From contig NZ_JACJQL010000023.1 of assembly GCF_014696625.1 (NCBI RefSeq), positions 1 through 64,000 of the forward strand: a stretch of DNA of 64,000 bases, in the 5' to 3' direction. Source of the DNA: Nostoc parmelioides FACHB-3921 (GTDB taxonomy: Bacteria; Cyanobacteriota; Cyanobacteriia; Cyanobacteriales; Nostocaceae). The translations under genes and the position numbers were made by a program. Shown here one piece after another: positions 25,505-34,130 of the stretch (positions are counted from its first letter, which is position 1; each line of letters starts with the position of its first letter). The notes beneath the pieces were generated by a model, which made no database searches, was not told the DNA's origin, and saw only the letters and a list, made by a program, of their open reading frames with translations.

Positions 25505-26302
25505 CTAACCAAAAGAGCTTGCCCAAACAAAGGCAACTAATATGGCAGCGATCGCCCCAATCAAGGTGTTAAGAATATTAACAATTTCATTAGTTAACCA
25601 TGTGTATTTCGATTGCAATGTTGCACCAATTACACTTTCTAAATTTGTGGCAATCAAAGCAGCCAAGACACACCAAACAATTCCCAAGGGAGAAATTAAA
25701 CCGACTCCCCAACCTGTAATAGCGATCGCCACAGAACCAACCACACCAGCTAAAGTCCCCTCTAAACTCACAGCCCCCTCTGTACCTTTAGGAACTGGTT
25801 GCAAAGTTGTAATTAAGAAAGTACTTTTGCCGTAAGCTTTACCCACTTCACTAGCGCAGGTATCAGAGAGTTTCGTACTGAAACTAGCGACATAACCTAG
25901 TAAAAGTAGGGACTGGGGACTGGGGATTAGGGATTGGGGACTGGGGGAAAAAAGCCCAGCATTGATAATTCCCACACCGACAGCACATAGCGCCGCAGTT
26001 AGAGCAGAACCCCACACATTTTCCGGGCCTCTTGCACCAGAACGCTTTTCAGCAATTCCCAGAGCTTCTTTTTGTGCCATCCCAATCCGTGTGACACCAG
26101 AACCTACAAGGAAATAAAACGTAACTACTAGATATCCTTGCCAGCCTAAAGTACCCCAAATCAGTATGCCCAAGAACCAAGCATGAAACACACCTGCTGG
26201 AGTGAGCAGTTTTTTAGGAGCGAACCAGACTAAACTCAATAAAATAGTATTTAGTCCTACTCCTACTAACCAAGGATTGGCAGAGCTAATAAATGAAAAC
26301 AT
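25505..26302 (-). CDS. DUF92/TIGR00297 membrane protein, probable phytyl-phosphate kinase (VTE6-like)
   Basis: About 265 residues from the ATG at 26302; the longer TTG start is less likely. It has about seven membrane helices and the family motifs LTPAGVFHAWFLG, GWQGYLVVTFYFLVGSGVTR, ARGPENVWGSA, SFSTKLSDTCASEVGKAYGK and EGAVSLEGTLAGVVGS. The plant and cyanobacterial VTE6 proteins of this family phosphorylate phytyl phosphate to phytyl diphosphate for tocopherol and phylloquinone synthesis. Residues about 117-131 (SPSPQSLIPSPQSL) are encoded by a heptamer repeat and look like an insertion. A VTE5-like gene lies 540 bases upstream on the other strand. Function by homology. Confidence 0.82.
   Translation of the reverse strand: MFSFISSANPWLVGVGLNTILLSLVWFAPKKLLTPAGVFHAWFLGILIWGTLGWQGYLVVTFYFLVGSGVTRIGMAQKEALGIAEKRSGARGPENVWGSALTAALCAVGVGIINAGLFSPSPQSLIPSPQSLLLLGYVASFSTKLSDTCASEVGKAYGKSTFLITTLQPVPKGTEGAVSLEGTLAGVVGSVAIAITGWGVGLISPLGIVWCVLAALIATNLESVIGATLQSKYTWLTNEIVNILNTLIGAIAAILVAFVWASSFG
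25908..25950. repeat. Heptamer repeat (GGGGACT/GGGGATT) inside the DUF92 gene
   Basis: Five or so heptamer-like units (GGGACTG GGGACTG GGGATTA and so on) sit within the coding sequence and add a Pro/Ser/Gln/Leu stretch between two membrane helices. The same word family recurs in gaps at about 30181, 51219 and 27558. Confidence 0.82.
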
Positions 26303-26461
26303 CAGCAAAAAACCACGAGTAGTTCGCCAGGATATCAAAAGAATAACGAATTTTAGGACTTCTGTGGTTAATTTCCTTTACTTCCATCCAAACAGCGCAT
26401 AGATTATATTCCCTTTACTGGTAAAGTTCACTATCAACAGGCAAAACATCTCACAAATTTT

Positions 26462-26516
26462 GTTAGTCAGATATGGGTGTAGGGGTTTAGGGGTGTAAGG
26501 GTGTAGGGAAAGAAAT
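26462..26516. repeat. GGGTGTA-type heptamer repeat
   Basis: A short run of variants of GGGTGTA and GGGTGTAAG, in the gap downstream of yidD. The same word family, in hairpin form, occurs at 32296-32352 and 59840-59934. Confidence 0.7.
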
Positions 26517-26534
26517 TTACCCACTTTCCACTCC

Positions 26535-26783
26535 TTACTCATCGCTATCATGATGACAACAATGCTCACGCACTTCCGGTACAGGATCATAACCCCCTGG
26601 GTGGAATGGATGACAACGCAAAATGCGGCGAATCGCCATCCAGCCACCACGGAATACGCCAAATCTTTCAATTGCTTCGATGGCATACATTGAGCAAGTG
26701 GGTTGAAAGCGACAAGTCGGGGGATATAGTGGCGAAATAAACATCCTGTATCCCTTGATCAACCAAATAAATATTTGCTTCAT
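26535..26783 (-). CDS. yidD: Membrane protein insertion efficiency factor YidD
   Basis: The protein from the ATG at 26783 is 82 residues, the usual YidD size; the frame is open further upstream but lacks family similarity there. Motifs: KGYRMFISPLYPPTCRFQPT, CSMYAIEAIERFGVFRGGW and RCHPFHPGGYDPVPE. YidD is a small membrane-associated protein thought to help YidC insert proteins into the membrane. Here it lies between the two phytol-salvage kinase genes, away from rnpA and yidC. Confidence 0.92.
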   Translation of the reverse strand: MKQIFIWLIKGYRMFISPLYPPTCRFQPTCSMYAIEAIERFGVFRGGWMAIRRILRCHPFHPGGYDPVPEVREHCCHHDSDE

Positions 26784-26845
26784 AAGCGTCGCCCAAATCT
26801 TATAAATTGGTAAGAAAGGCATAAACTTTCTATCTTGTATTATCT

Positions 26846-27553
26846 TTGTTAAACTTAGTTTCCGAATTAATCTCAACACCGCCTTTATGGCTGCAAATTA
26901 GTATTGTTGCGGCTTGGGTATTTTTCATTCTGGCGATCGCTGGGCTGGTAAATCGTTTTGCCACTAGCGACTCAGAAATAGTCCGGAAAATAGTTCATAT
27001 TGGCGCTGGTCATGTGATTTTACTGGCTTGGTGGTTAGATATCCCTGCCAGTGTAGGCATTGGTGCTTCCATTGTGGCCAGTGTAGTCACTCTGCTGTCT
27101 TACATTTTCCCACTTCTCCCTGGTATTAATAGTGTGGGTAGACAAAGCTTAGGCACATTCTTTTACGCTGTCAGTGTCGGCGTTTTAGTGGCTTGGTTTT
27201 GGCATATACAACAACCCCAATATGCAGCGATCGGCATGATGGTAATGGCCTGGGGTGATGGATTAGCGGCTTTGGTTGGACAGCGATTTGGTAAGCATAA
27301 ATATAAACTTTTGGGATCGCAAAAAAGCTGGGAAGGCTCTTTAACTATGGCTTTGGCTAGCTATTTGGTATGTAGTTTAATTTTACTTGGTGTACTAGGC
27401 AACGTTTGGCAGACTTGGACTGTATCACTAGCAGTTGCTTTTGTCGCTACTACCTTAGAAGCCTTTTCTTTCTTGGGGGTTGACAATTTGACTGTGCCTT
27501 TAGGCAGTGCTGCTGTAGCATTTGCACTAATTCAGTTTTGGACACTGCATTAA
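26846..27553 (+). CDS. Phytol kinase (VTE5-like, CDP-alcohol-utilising type family)
   Basis: A 235-residue membrane protein with about seven helices. Motifs: RKIVHIGAGHVILLAWW, FFYAVSVGVLVAWFW, MMVMAWGDGLAALVGQRFGK and QKSWEGSLTMALASYLV; the AWGDGLAxLVG...KSxEGS pattern is shared with phytol and dolichol kinases. It should phosphorylate phytol released from chlorophyll, the first salvage step, with the DUF92 protein nearby as the second kinase. The frame offers only TTG at 26846 near the expected start, with stops just upstream, so a TTG start is likely. Confidence 0.87.
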   Translation: MLNLVSELISTPPLWLQISIVAAWVFFILAIAGLVNRFATSDSEIVRKIVHIGAGHVILLAWWLDIPASVGIGASIVASVVTLLSYIFPLLPGINSVGRQSLGTFFYAVSVGVLVAWFWHIQQPQYAAIGMMVMAWGDGLAALVGQRFGKHKYKLLGSQKSWEGSLTMALASYLVCSLILLGVLGNVWQTWTVSLAVAFVATTLEAFSFLGVDNLTVPLGSAAVAFALIQFWTLH

Positions 27554-27732
27554 AAAATGATTAGGGATTGGGAAATGAAAATAGGTAGGCTAGTCAAGGA
27601 TTTCTGATTCAGCACAAGCTAAACACCCCGCTACCACTAACCGTACTCATTACTCACTTTGGTCAGAATATTTTTTCAAAGTACTTGACATATCCCCTAC
27701 ACAGACTGCTATATTAATAAAGTCGAAAGCTT

Positions 27733-27804
27733 TGGGGCGTCGCCAAGTGGTAAGGCATCGGGTTTTGGTCCCGACATCCCTAGGTTCGAATCCTAGCGCC
27801 CCAG
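27733..27804 (+). tRNA. tRNA-Gln (anticodon UUG)
   Basis: Cloverleaf by eye: acceptor TGGGGCG/CGCCCCA with U1-A72 and discriminator G typical of tRNA-Gln, D-arm GCC...GGC with AAGTGGTAA loop, anticodon stem TCGGG/CCCGA with loop TTTTGGT (anticodon TTG), and T-arm CTAGG TTCGAAT CCTAG. The 3' CCA is not encoded. Confidence 0.95.
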
Positions 27805-28015
27805 TTATTATTAACTCTAATCAATCAGTACTTCCTTGGTAAATATCATCGTACTCTTTGAAAAGATGTTAGAGAATAAGAAACAAAATTTATTAAAATT
27901 TATTAGTATAAAAGTTCTAGGTTGGGCAAGATTTATTCTGCTCAGAAGTACTTTTGTCACGATCATTAACAAATTAAACAGTTTCGCCCAGCTTCCTATG
28001 AGGAAATAAAGACAA

Positions 28016-28495
28016 TTATTTGTCTGGTGACTTTAAAGCCTGGTCTAAAACTTGTCTAGCCTGTTCTGCTTTAGCTCGCGCTTCTTGGTAGCGTAGGTTT
28101 GCTTGAGCAAAATTCTTGAGAACTTTAAAACCTTCCTTGAGGCGTGTGATTTCTTCCTCCGTTACAGCATCATCGGAGAATAGGACATCAACAGCCTGAC
28201 GAATTTCTAAAGCTTCAGTGCGTGACTCCTGCACTTTTAGCTTGAGTGTGGCTAGGTTACTCAAAACTTGGACGGCTTGTGTAATCGAGTCTTCACCACT
28301 AACTGAGTCAGTCGATGGCTCTTTCACCTCTATTAATTGTTGAGGGCCAAATCCTTCTTCTAATTCTGTAGGTAGCTTACCAGCATCAATTAACTCAACC
28401 AACTGATCCATCGCTTTATCACGGGCTTTGGCTGAATCTTTCCCAGAAACGGTGAGGATAATTTCCGGACTTTGAGCTAGCGTGTACTGAACCAT
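28016..28495 (-). CDS. Conserved cyanobacterial helical protein of unknown function
   Basis: 159 residues from the ATG at 28495 (MVQYTLAQSPEIILTVSGKD). The frame is open 53 codons further up, but that part looks like non-coding translation. It contains a short N-terminal beta segment, an acidic middle and a C-terminal helical part (ALEIRQAVDVLFSDDAVTEE, YQEARAKAEQARQVLDQALK) that could form a coiled coil. No signal, membrane or catalytic motif. It is divergent from the next gene with about 230 bases between them. Function unknown. Confidence 0.7.
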   Translation of the reverse strand: MVQYTLAQSPEIILTVSGKDSAKARDKAMDQLVELIDAGKLPTELEEGFGPQQLIEVKEPSTDSVSGEDSITQAVQVLSNLATLKLKVQESRTEALEIRQAVDVLFSDDAVTEEEITRLKEGFKVLKNFAQANLRYQEARAKAEQARQVLDQALKSPDK

Positions 28496-28729
28496 ATTAT
28501 GAATAACCAAGCCTAATAAGCATATTTTAACATTAAAGGTAGTGGGAAAGAGACGGGGAGAAAGCAATTCCCAATTCCTGCATAGCCTACGGCTTAGGCT
28601 TACACCTAAAAAATTTAAAATTGAGAGAACTTCCAGAAACTCACAACTCACCACGCCAATAACAAGTCTCTAAGAATCAAACTTTATACTTGAGTAAAGG
28701 AGAAAAATTTCAACAGGAGGGGAAGAGCT

Positions 28730-30025
28730 ATGGCTCCCAATCCCACTATTATGCAGGCTGTGGAAAAATTGGGTTACCGAGTCACTGTTGGTGATGTGGC
28801 AACTCAGGCTGGATTAAATTTAGCGGATGCTGGGCAAGGGTTGTTAGCTTTAGCTAGCGATGCGGGTGGACATTTGCAGGTAGCAGAGACGGGTGATATT
28901 GTTTACCTGTTTCCTCGAAATTTTCGGGATGTTCTACGGAATAAATATTTCAAGTTACGATTGCAAGAATGGTGGCAGAAGATATGGAAAATTCTGTTTT
29001 ACCTGATTCGCATTTCTTTTGGAATTTTTCTAGTTGCTTCCATTGCGCTGATCACTATAGCCATCTTTGTGATCATCACGGCAATGAATTCGAGTAACGA
29101 TAATGACGATCGCAGTAGTAATTCTAGTGGTAGTTGGGGATTTTTCTATTTCCCCGATTTATTTTGGTACTTCAGCCCTAACTATGGCTATTCTGAGCCA
29201 GAAAGACGGCGTAGTAGCCAAGAAAGCAGTGATTTGAATTTCTTTGAGGCTGTATTTTCATTTTTGTTTGGCGACGGTAATCCTAACGCCAATTTAGAAG
29301 AACGCCGTTGGCAAGAAATTGCGACTGTGATTCGGGGTAGTCGTGGTGCAGTGGTAGCAGAACAAATCGCCCCATACTTGGATGATATAGGTGAAGTCTA
29401 TCAGCAAGAATACGAAGATTATATGTTGCCTGTGTTGTTACGATTCAACGGGCAACCAAGTGTTAGTCCTGAAGGGCAAATTGTCTATTATTTCCCAGAG
29501 TTGCAGGTGAGAGCCAGCAAAAAACAACAGCAACCACTGTCAGTTTATTTGGAAGAATTTTCCTGGCGTTTTAGTGCGGCTAGTTCTGGGCAAGTTATGC
29601 TCAGTGCAGGTTTGGGTATAGTCAATCTAGTTGGTGCTTTGGTACTGGGTATTTTATTGGTAGATGGTACAGTTGCTGCACAATTGGGTGGCTTAGTCGC
29701 TTTCGTGCAGGGAATTTATTGGCTGTTGCTGGCTTATGGAATCGGTTTTTTGGGTGTTCCTTTAGTAAGGTATTTTTGGATTAAGTGGCGTAATGGAAAG
29801 ATTGCCGGACGTAACCGCGATCGCCTCAGCCGTGCCAGAGTATTAACTAGTCCCGATGCAGCTTTACAACAAAAAATCGACTACGCCAGTCAGTTTGCCC
29901 AAGAGAAATTTATTGGCAATGAAGATTTAGTTTATTCTACCGAAACCGACCTACTCGACCAAGAAGTTGAGCGATCGGCGCAAATTGAGGCTGAATGGCT
30001 CAAAAGATTGGAGAGAGGGGAATAG
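28730..30025 (+). CDS. Conserved cyanobacterial membrane protein with winged-helix-like start
   Basis: A 431-residue protein. Residues 1-60 (EKLGYRVTVGDVATQAGLNL, LLALASDAGGHLQVAETGDI) look like a small winged-helix domain. A membrane helix follows at about 85-118 (FYLIRISFGIFLVASIALIT), then a Ser/Asp/Tyr-rich stretch, a second domain with EERRWQEIATVIRGSRGAVV and YEDYMLPVLLRFNGQPSVSP, then two or three helices (about 295-350) and a charged C-terminal tail. The ATG has a strong ribosome-binding site (AGGAGGGG). Proteins of this layout occur widely in cyanobacteria. I do not know the function. Confidence 0.75.
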   Translation: MAPNPTIMQAVEKLGYRVTVGDVATQAGLNLADAGQGLLALASDAGGHLQVAETGDIVYLFPRNFRDVLRNKYFKLRLQEWWQKIWKILFYLIRISFGIFLVASIALITIAIFVIITAMNSSNDNDDRSSNSSGSWGFFYFPDLFWYFSPNYGYSEPERRRSSQESSDLNFFEAVFSFLFGDGNPNANLEERRWQEIATVIRGSRGAVVAEQIAPYLDDIGEVYQQEYEDYMLPVLLRFNGQPSVSPEGQIVYYFPELQVRASKKQQQPLSVYLEEFSWRFSAASSGQVMLSAGLGIVNLVGALVLGILLVDGTVAAQLGGLVAFVQGIYWLLLAYGIGFLGVPLVRYFWIKWRNGKIAGRNRDRLSRARVLTSPDAALQQKIDYASQFAQEKFIGNEDLVYSTETDLLDQEVERSAQIEAEWLKRLERGE

Positions 30026-30062
30026 GAGACAGAGGCGAGAAACAGCTACACAGCTACGACGC

Positions 30063-30153
30063 TTTTAAATTACATAGTCACTTGTATGGTTTGTTGGCGG
30101 TTAACTGTCAACCGTCAACCGTCAACCGTTAACAGCCAACACGAAAAGATGTA
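30063..30153. repeat. Dispersed intergenic element, copy B
   Basis: The left flank TTTTAAATTACATAGTCACT, continuing TGTATGGTTTGTTG, and the right flank AACAGCCAACACGAAAAGAT match copy A at 6484-6574 except at a few bases. The core is a differently arranged hairpin (GGCGGTTAACTGTCAACCGT and repeats of CAACCGT). It again lies between convergent genes. Confidence 0.8.
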
Positions 30154-30195
30154 CAAGTTAAAGCAAGGGCAACTTACCCAATCCCCAGTCCCCAA

Positions 30196-31350
30196 TCACT
30201 TGGCCTTAATTGGTGTGAGGGCGACACCACGATAGTAATGTCCTAGTATTTGCAGGTGGTTAGCGCCGCGTAAAGCTAAATTATAAGCACCCCATTGGCT
30301 CATACCTAAGCCATGACCAAAACCTGCACCTTGGAGGGTAAAGCTACCATCTGCGCCTCTGGTGACGTTAAAGCGAGTACTTCTGAGTTTCAGGGCAGTA
30401 CGCACTTCTTCGCCGCGTAGGACTTTCGTGCCTTTATCACCCACGACTCTTAAAGCTTTGACACTACGGAATGGTGAGAAGGATTCGGCAACTACTTCCC
30501 TGATATTGCCTATACCAGAAATTCTGGAGCTAATTTCTGTTGGAGTAAAAGTTCTTTGCCAATTACATTCTTTAATGTTTTGGTCATAGTCTTGAACAGC
30601 ACGTAGATAAGGAAGGGGATTACTCCAAACATCTTCCACATTTTCCGTGTGTCCTCCAGAACAAGCGTGGAATACCGAAAGAATGAGATTATTGTTATAA
30701 GTTAATACTTGCCCGGCTGTAGCATCAACGGCGGCATAGGTTGTAGGAGATTCGCTGCTAACGCCTTTATAAATTTGCCAGCGATCTGGAGTATCACCTA
30801 AATCGTAAACCGGGTTACTGCGCTGTTGTTCTCGCTTGTATAGGGCATAGGTACGGGCGGCGATCGCCTGTGCTTTTAAAGCTTCTCCCGGCCAGCTAGA
30901 ATTCATTTCTCCACCAACAACGCTGTAGAGATATTCTTCTAAATCTACCCAGTTAACTACATCTATACCTTTTTCTGTAGGTACAACTAAAGTTCTCCCC
31001 CGAAACCAGCGATCGCCTATATAAACGAATCCTTTCCCTGATGGTTCAATCCAAAACAAACCAGACTGCCATTTATCTAAAGCCACTCCCCCAGGAACAG
31101 CTTGGGCATAAAAAGCACTCATTGCCGGCAGTTGTCCCAAAGTACGCCCTGTACTATCTTTGACAATTGCCGTTGTGGAACTGCCAACTCTAGCTTGATT
31201 GACTCCCCGCTCAATGGCTACACGCAAAATGACAGAGGCTTGCGCTGGGGCAACCAAAGCGATCCACAATAAGATACCTAGCCACCAATGACGGACTTTA
31301 ATCTGGGAAAGTAAAGAGCCTAACAACAGTTGAAATTTCATGCTGATCAT
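30196..31350 (-). CDS. SpoIID/LytB-domain protein, putative amidase enhancer or lytic transglycosylase
   Basis: About 384 residues from the ATG at 31350. An N-terminal signal or anchor (HWWLGILLWIALVAPAQASV) is followed by a SpoIID domain: NWVDLEEYLYSVVGGEMNSS, EALKAQAIAARTYALYKRE, SVFHACSGGHTENVEDVWSN and GAGFGHGLGMSQWGAYNLAL. SpoIID cleaves glycan strands in sporulating Firmicutes; cyanobacterial LytB-like homologues probably act on periplasmic peptidoglycan. The gene ends convergently with the 431-residue protein gene. Confidence 0.88.
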   Translation of the reverse strand: MISMKFQLLLGSLLSQIKVRHWWLGILLWIALVAPAQASVILRVAIERGVNQARVGSSTTAIVKDSTGRTLGQLPAMSAFYAQAVPGGVALDKWQSGLFWIEPSGKGFVYIGDRWFRGRTLVVPTEKGIDVVNWVDLEEYLYSVVGGEMNSSWPGEALKAQAIAARTYALYKREQQRSNPVYDLGDTPDRWQIYKGVSSESPTTYAAVDATAGQVLTYNNNLILSVFHACSGGHTENVEDVWSNPLPYLRAVQDYDQNIKECNWQRTFTPTEISSRISGIGNIREVVAESFSPFRSVKALRVVGDKGTKVLRGEEVRTALKLRSTRFNVTRGADGSFTLQGAGFGHGLGMSQWGAYNLALRGANHLQILGHYYRGVALTPIKAK

Positions 31351-31503
31351 CAAGTCACATTAGTATCTGTTAGCAGTTCTGAACTATAACGTCCACAACT
31401 TAAGATAAGACAGTTTCCTCAAGTAAGAGGTTGCCACTTCCTAACAATTATGCAATGTGTTTTCAATTGGGGAGGACTGTTGATTTTTGATTGTTGACTA
31501 AAC

Positions 31504-32241
31504 TCAGCGATAAGCAACGCGGAGGCTTTGGATGAGAATGATTAAAGAGGCGATCGCCATCAATCCACCCCAAAACCAATAGGGTAATAATAAATATCGT
31601 TCCATCTGGGCTGTATCGGATAATCCCAAGGGGCCAGCAGAATAACTAAATAGATAATCTAATTGATGGTAGGTACTGACGCAGGCTTGTACACCTAAAA
31701 ATTGAATGGCAAATCCCTGCATCCATCGGGGAGCTTTCAGGGAAATTCCCAAGATGATTAACCCTAACAGGGGAATAGCCACCAATCCAAAAGGGGAACG
31801 TACCCAAATTAATGTGGAAATTAATAAAACACTCCCCAGGATTTTTAAACTGAGGGAGGCGGCGGTAAAACTGCGGGAAGCCAAAATTAAGGCTGCACCT
31901 GCAAGTGGCGGCCCCATTGGCCCGGCGGCTGCAACCAAACCTGGGCCGATGGGGCCTAATGATGTACTGATGGCATAACTTGCTACACCGGAACCATTAC
32001 CAAAAATTTGTAATTTCTGAAACTGACCACCCAAAAGCACAGCCATCAAACCATGCCCCATTTCATGAAACCAAGTAGCGAGGATGGTAAAGGGGTATAA
32101 AATATAATCTCCGCCTGGAACTTGCCACAACATTGCTGTAGCGATCGCTGCTCCCACTAACCAAGTTAACCCCATTCTCTCAACTTCTAGGGGGGCTTCT
32201 CGATGCAGTAAGGTTTCAAAATCTTTCCCTGGCTGGCTCAT
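31504..32241 (-). CDS. M50-family membrane metalloprotease-like protein
   Basis: A 245-residue membrane protein with the zinc motif HEMGH in TWFHEMGHGLMAVLLGGQFQ (about residues 58-77) and about six helices. It belongs to the M50B-like group common in cyanobacteria. A distal Asp-containing metal-ligand motif is not clearly visible, so it may be an inactive homologue. No PDZ domain. The downstream gap to the FHA gene holds TACACCC repeats. Confidence 0.8.
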   Translation of the reverse strand: MSQPGKDFETLLHREAPLEVERMGLTWLVGAAIATAMLWQVPGGDYILYPFTILATWFHEMGHGLMAVLLGGQFQKLQIFGNGSGVASYAISTSLGPIGPGLVAAAGPMGPPLAGAALILASRSFTAASLSLKILGSVLLISTLIWVRSPFGLVAIPLLGLIILGISLKAPRWMQGFAIQFLGVQACVSTYHQLDYLFSYSAGPLGLSDTAQMERYLLLPYWFWGGLMAIASLIILIQSLRVAYR

Positions 32242-32295
32242 AATTAGTTTGTAATTCGTAATTCGTAATTATTACTATTTTGTACCCATATTTCA

Positions 32296-32352
32296 GATGT
32301 AAGGGTGTAGGGTTTTAAACACTGATACCCCTACACCCTTACACCCCTATAC
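32296..32352. repeat. TACACCC-type heptamer hairpin
   Basis: GTAAGGGTGTAGGG and CCCCTACACCCTTAC pair across TTTTAAACACTGATA. A third word ACCCCTATACCCT follows. It lies between the M50 gene and the FHA gene on the same strand. Confidence 0.8.
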
Positions 32353-32363
32353 CCTGAATTTAG

Positions 32364-33239
32364 TTAAGCGAGTTTAAAGAGGAAAGTTACCAAATCGCCT
32401 TTACCTAAACTGATGCGATCGCCTGGTCTGAGGCGGTGTCTATTGCCTGGTAATAGGGGCAAATTGTTAATGTAAGTGCCGTTGGAACTGCCTACATCTT
32501 CTATATAGTGCGCGTCACCTTCCAAACGAATATCCGCGTGTACCCGTGAGACAATCTCCGAGTTGGCAAAGCCGGAAACATCGACATCGGGAGGAATGCG
32601 ATCGTTAGGTTTACCAATATGAACCACAGATAAGCTGGGAGGTAGTTCTATTTCGCGATCGCTTTGGACGTGAACTAACCGGGCTGTAATTTGCTGTAAT
32701 TGGGTTCTAGCAGGAGAAGGAGGTGCAGCTACAACAGTTTCTGGTGCTGGTGCTGGTTCTACTGCTGGAACTGGTTCTGGGGGCGCTACGGGTTCGGGTG
32801 GGGGAGTAGGAATACTTGCTTCTACCACTACGGGTTCGGGTGCTGGTGGTGGTGGAGCAGGTGTAACTTCCACTACCACAGGAGGTGCAGATGGGGGTGC
32901 TGCTACGGCTGTTGGTGGTAAGGGTGCAGGTGCAGGGGGATTCTCGTTAGCAACCGGATCAAGGCCTAAGGCATTGGGTTGTAACAATTCTAAAAGCGGG
33001 TCGGGACTAGCTAATGGTGGTACTTCTACTGGAACATCAGGGGCGACTGTAGCGACAGTAGCAGCAGGTGCGGCGACTGAGTGCAGGTTAAAGCCACACT
33101 GACCACAGAAAGCAGCATCAGATTGGACAGTTGCGCCACAGTTAGGACAATTACTAGTGGCGGGTAACGGCGTGTAGCAAGCTTCACATTGGACAGCGCC
33201 GTCTGGATTGGGGTGGTTGCAATTTGGACAGACGATCAT
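32364..33239 (-). CDS. Zinc-ribbon and FHA-domain protein with a proline-rich linker
   Basis: A 291-residue protein. Two N-terminal zinc ribbons (CPNCNHPNPDGAVQCEAC and CPNCGATVQSDAAFCGQCGF, residues 4-52), a long Pro/Ala/Val linker, and a C-terminal FHA domain (about 195-291) with HIGKPNDRI, NSEIVSRVHADIRL and DVGSSNGTYINNLPL, which carry the phosphothreonine-binding Ser, His and Asn-Gly. FHA domains read Ser/Thr kinase phosphorylation, so this is probably a signalling adaptor. Partner unknown. Confidence 0.9.
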   Translation of the reverse strand: MIVCPNCNHPNPDGAVQCEACYTPLPATSNCPNCGATVQSDAAFCGQCGFNLHSVAAPAATVATVAPDVPVEVPPLASPDPLLELLQPNALGLDPVANENPPAPAPLPPTAVAAPPSAPPVVVEVTPAPPPPAPEPVVVEASIPTPPPEPVAPPEPVPAVEPAPAPETVVAAPPSPARTQLQQITARLVHVQSDREIELPPSLSVVHIGKPNDRIPPDVDVSGFANSEIVSRVHADIRLEGDAHYIEDVGSSNGTYINNLPLLPGNRHRLRPGDRISLGKGDLVTFLFKLA

Positions 33240-33407
33240 TGATTTAAGCCTTTGTTCAAGAGCATCCTAAATATATTGCTAACAAGCAAACTAACCTTGG
33301 GAGCGGCTTTTGCAGTAGACACCCAAAGGTTAGACTTGTTTTTATGAGAAATGCGGCAAGGCGGTGACTCTAGCTTCCGATTTTAACAATTACTCGTGAT
33401 GGGAAAA

Positions 33408-34130
33408 TTAAACTGAGAGTTCCGCGCCTGCGGCTGCATCCAGTAGCCACAAAAGTTCACCTTGGGGCTGGATTAAGCGGGATGGATAAGCTAAGTCATC
33501 TGCACTCGGAGCAAATACTTGAGCAAGGGCTGGCCGTTTGTTAGCACCTGCAACCACAAAAATTACACTGCTAGCAGCGTTAATGAATGGGTATGTGAAG
33601 GTTATGCGGGGATTACCGTCTTTATTACCCACAGTAATTAAGCGATCGCGTACTTGTAAAGCTTCTGTGTGGGGAAACAAAGATGCAGTATGGGCATCAT
33701 CACCCATGCCTAGCAATACCACATCCAAAGCAGGAAACTCTCCGGGTGCAGAGTTAAAAAATGTTTGCAAGTGCTGTTCGTACTTAGCAGCCGACACTGC
33801 CGGATTATTATCTAAAGTGGGGACAGCATGAATATTCTCGGCGGGGATATCAACGCGGTCTAGCCATGCAGTACGTGCCATCAGTTCATTACTATCGGGA
33901 TGATCTGGTGAGACATAACGTTCATCTCCCCAGAAAACATGAATTTTATCCCAAGGTAATTTTTGGGCAGCGATCGCTTCATACAACGGCTTAGGTGTGC
34001 TACCGCCGGATAAGGCAATGGTAAATCGCCCCTGCTGTTTTATGGCAGTATCTAACTTAGTCAGGATCAAATCGAGCGATCGCGCAATTAGCGCTGTTTG
34101 ATCCGGTAGGACTTCAACCGTTTTTTTCAT
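33408..34130 (-). CDS. pgl: 6-phosphogluconolactonase
   Basis: 240 residues from the ATG at 34130; the longer TTG start is less likely. The enzyme hydrolyses 6-phosphogluconolactone to 6-phosphogluconate in the oxidative pentose phosphate pathway. Motifs: TIALSGGSTPKPLYEAIA, KIHVFWGDERYVSPDHPDSN, VLLGMGDDAHTASLFPHTEA and FVVAGANKRPAL. It is not beside zwf here. Confidence 0.93.
   Translation of the reverse strand: MKKTVEVLPDQTALIARSLDLILTKLDTAIKQQGRFTIALSGGSTPKPLYEAIAAQKLPWDKIHVFWGDERYVSPDHPDSNELMARTAWLDRVDIPAENIHAVPTLDNNPAVSAAKYEQHLQTFFNSAPGEFPALDVVLLGMGDDAHTASLFPHTEALQVRDRLITVGNKDGNPRITFTYPFINAASSVIFVVAGANKRPALAQVFAPSADDLAYPSRLIQPQGELLWLLDAAAGAELSV

Noticed and set aside
32700..32921. Plus-strand Cys/Trp/Gly-rich frame
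   Set aside because: It is the antisense reading of the Pro/Ala/Val linker of the FHA gene.
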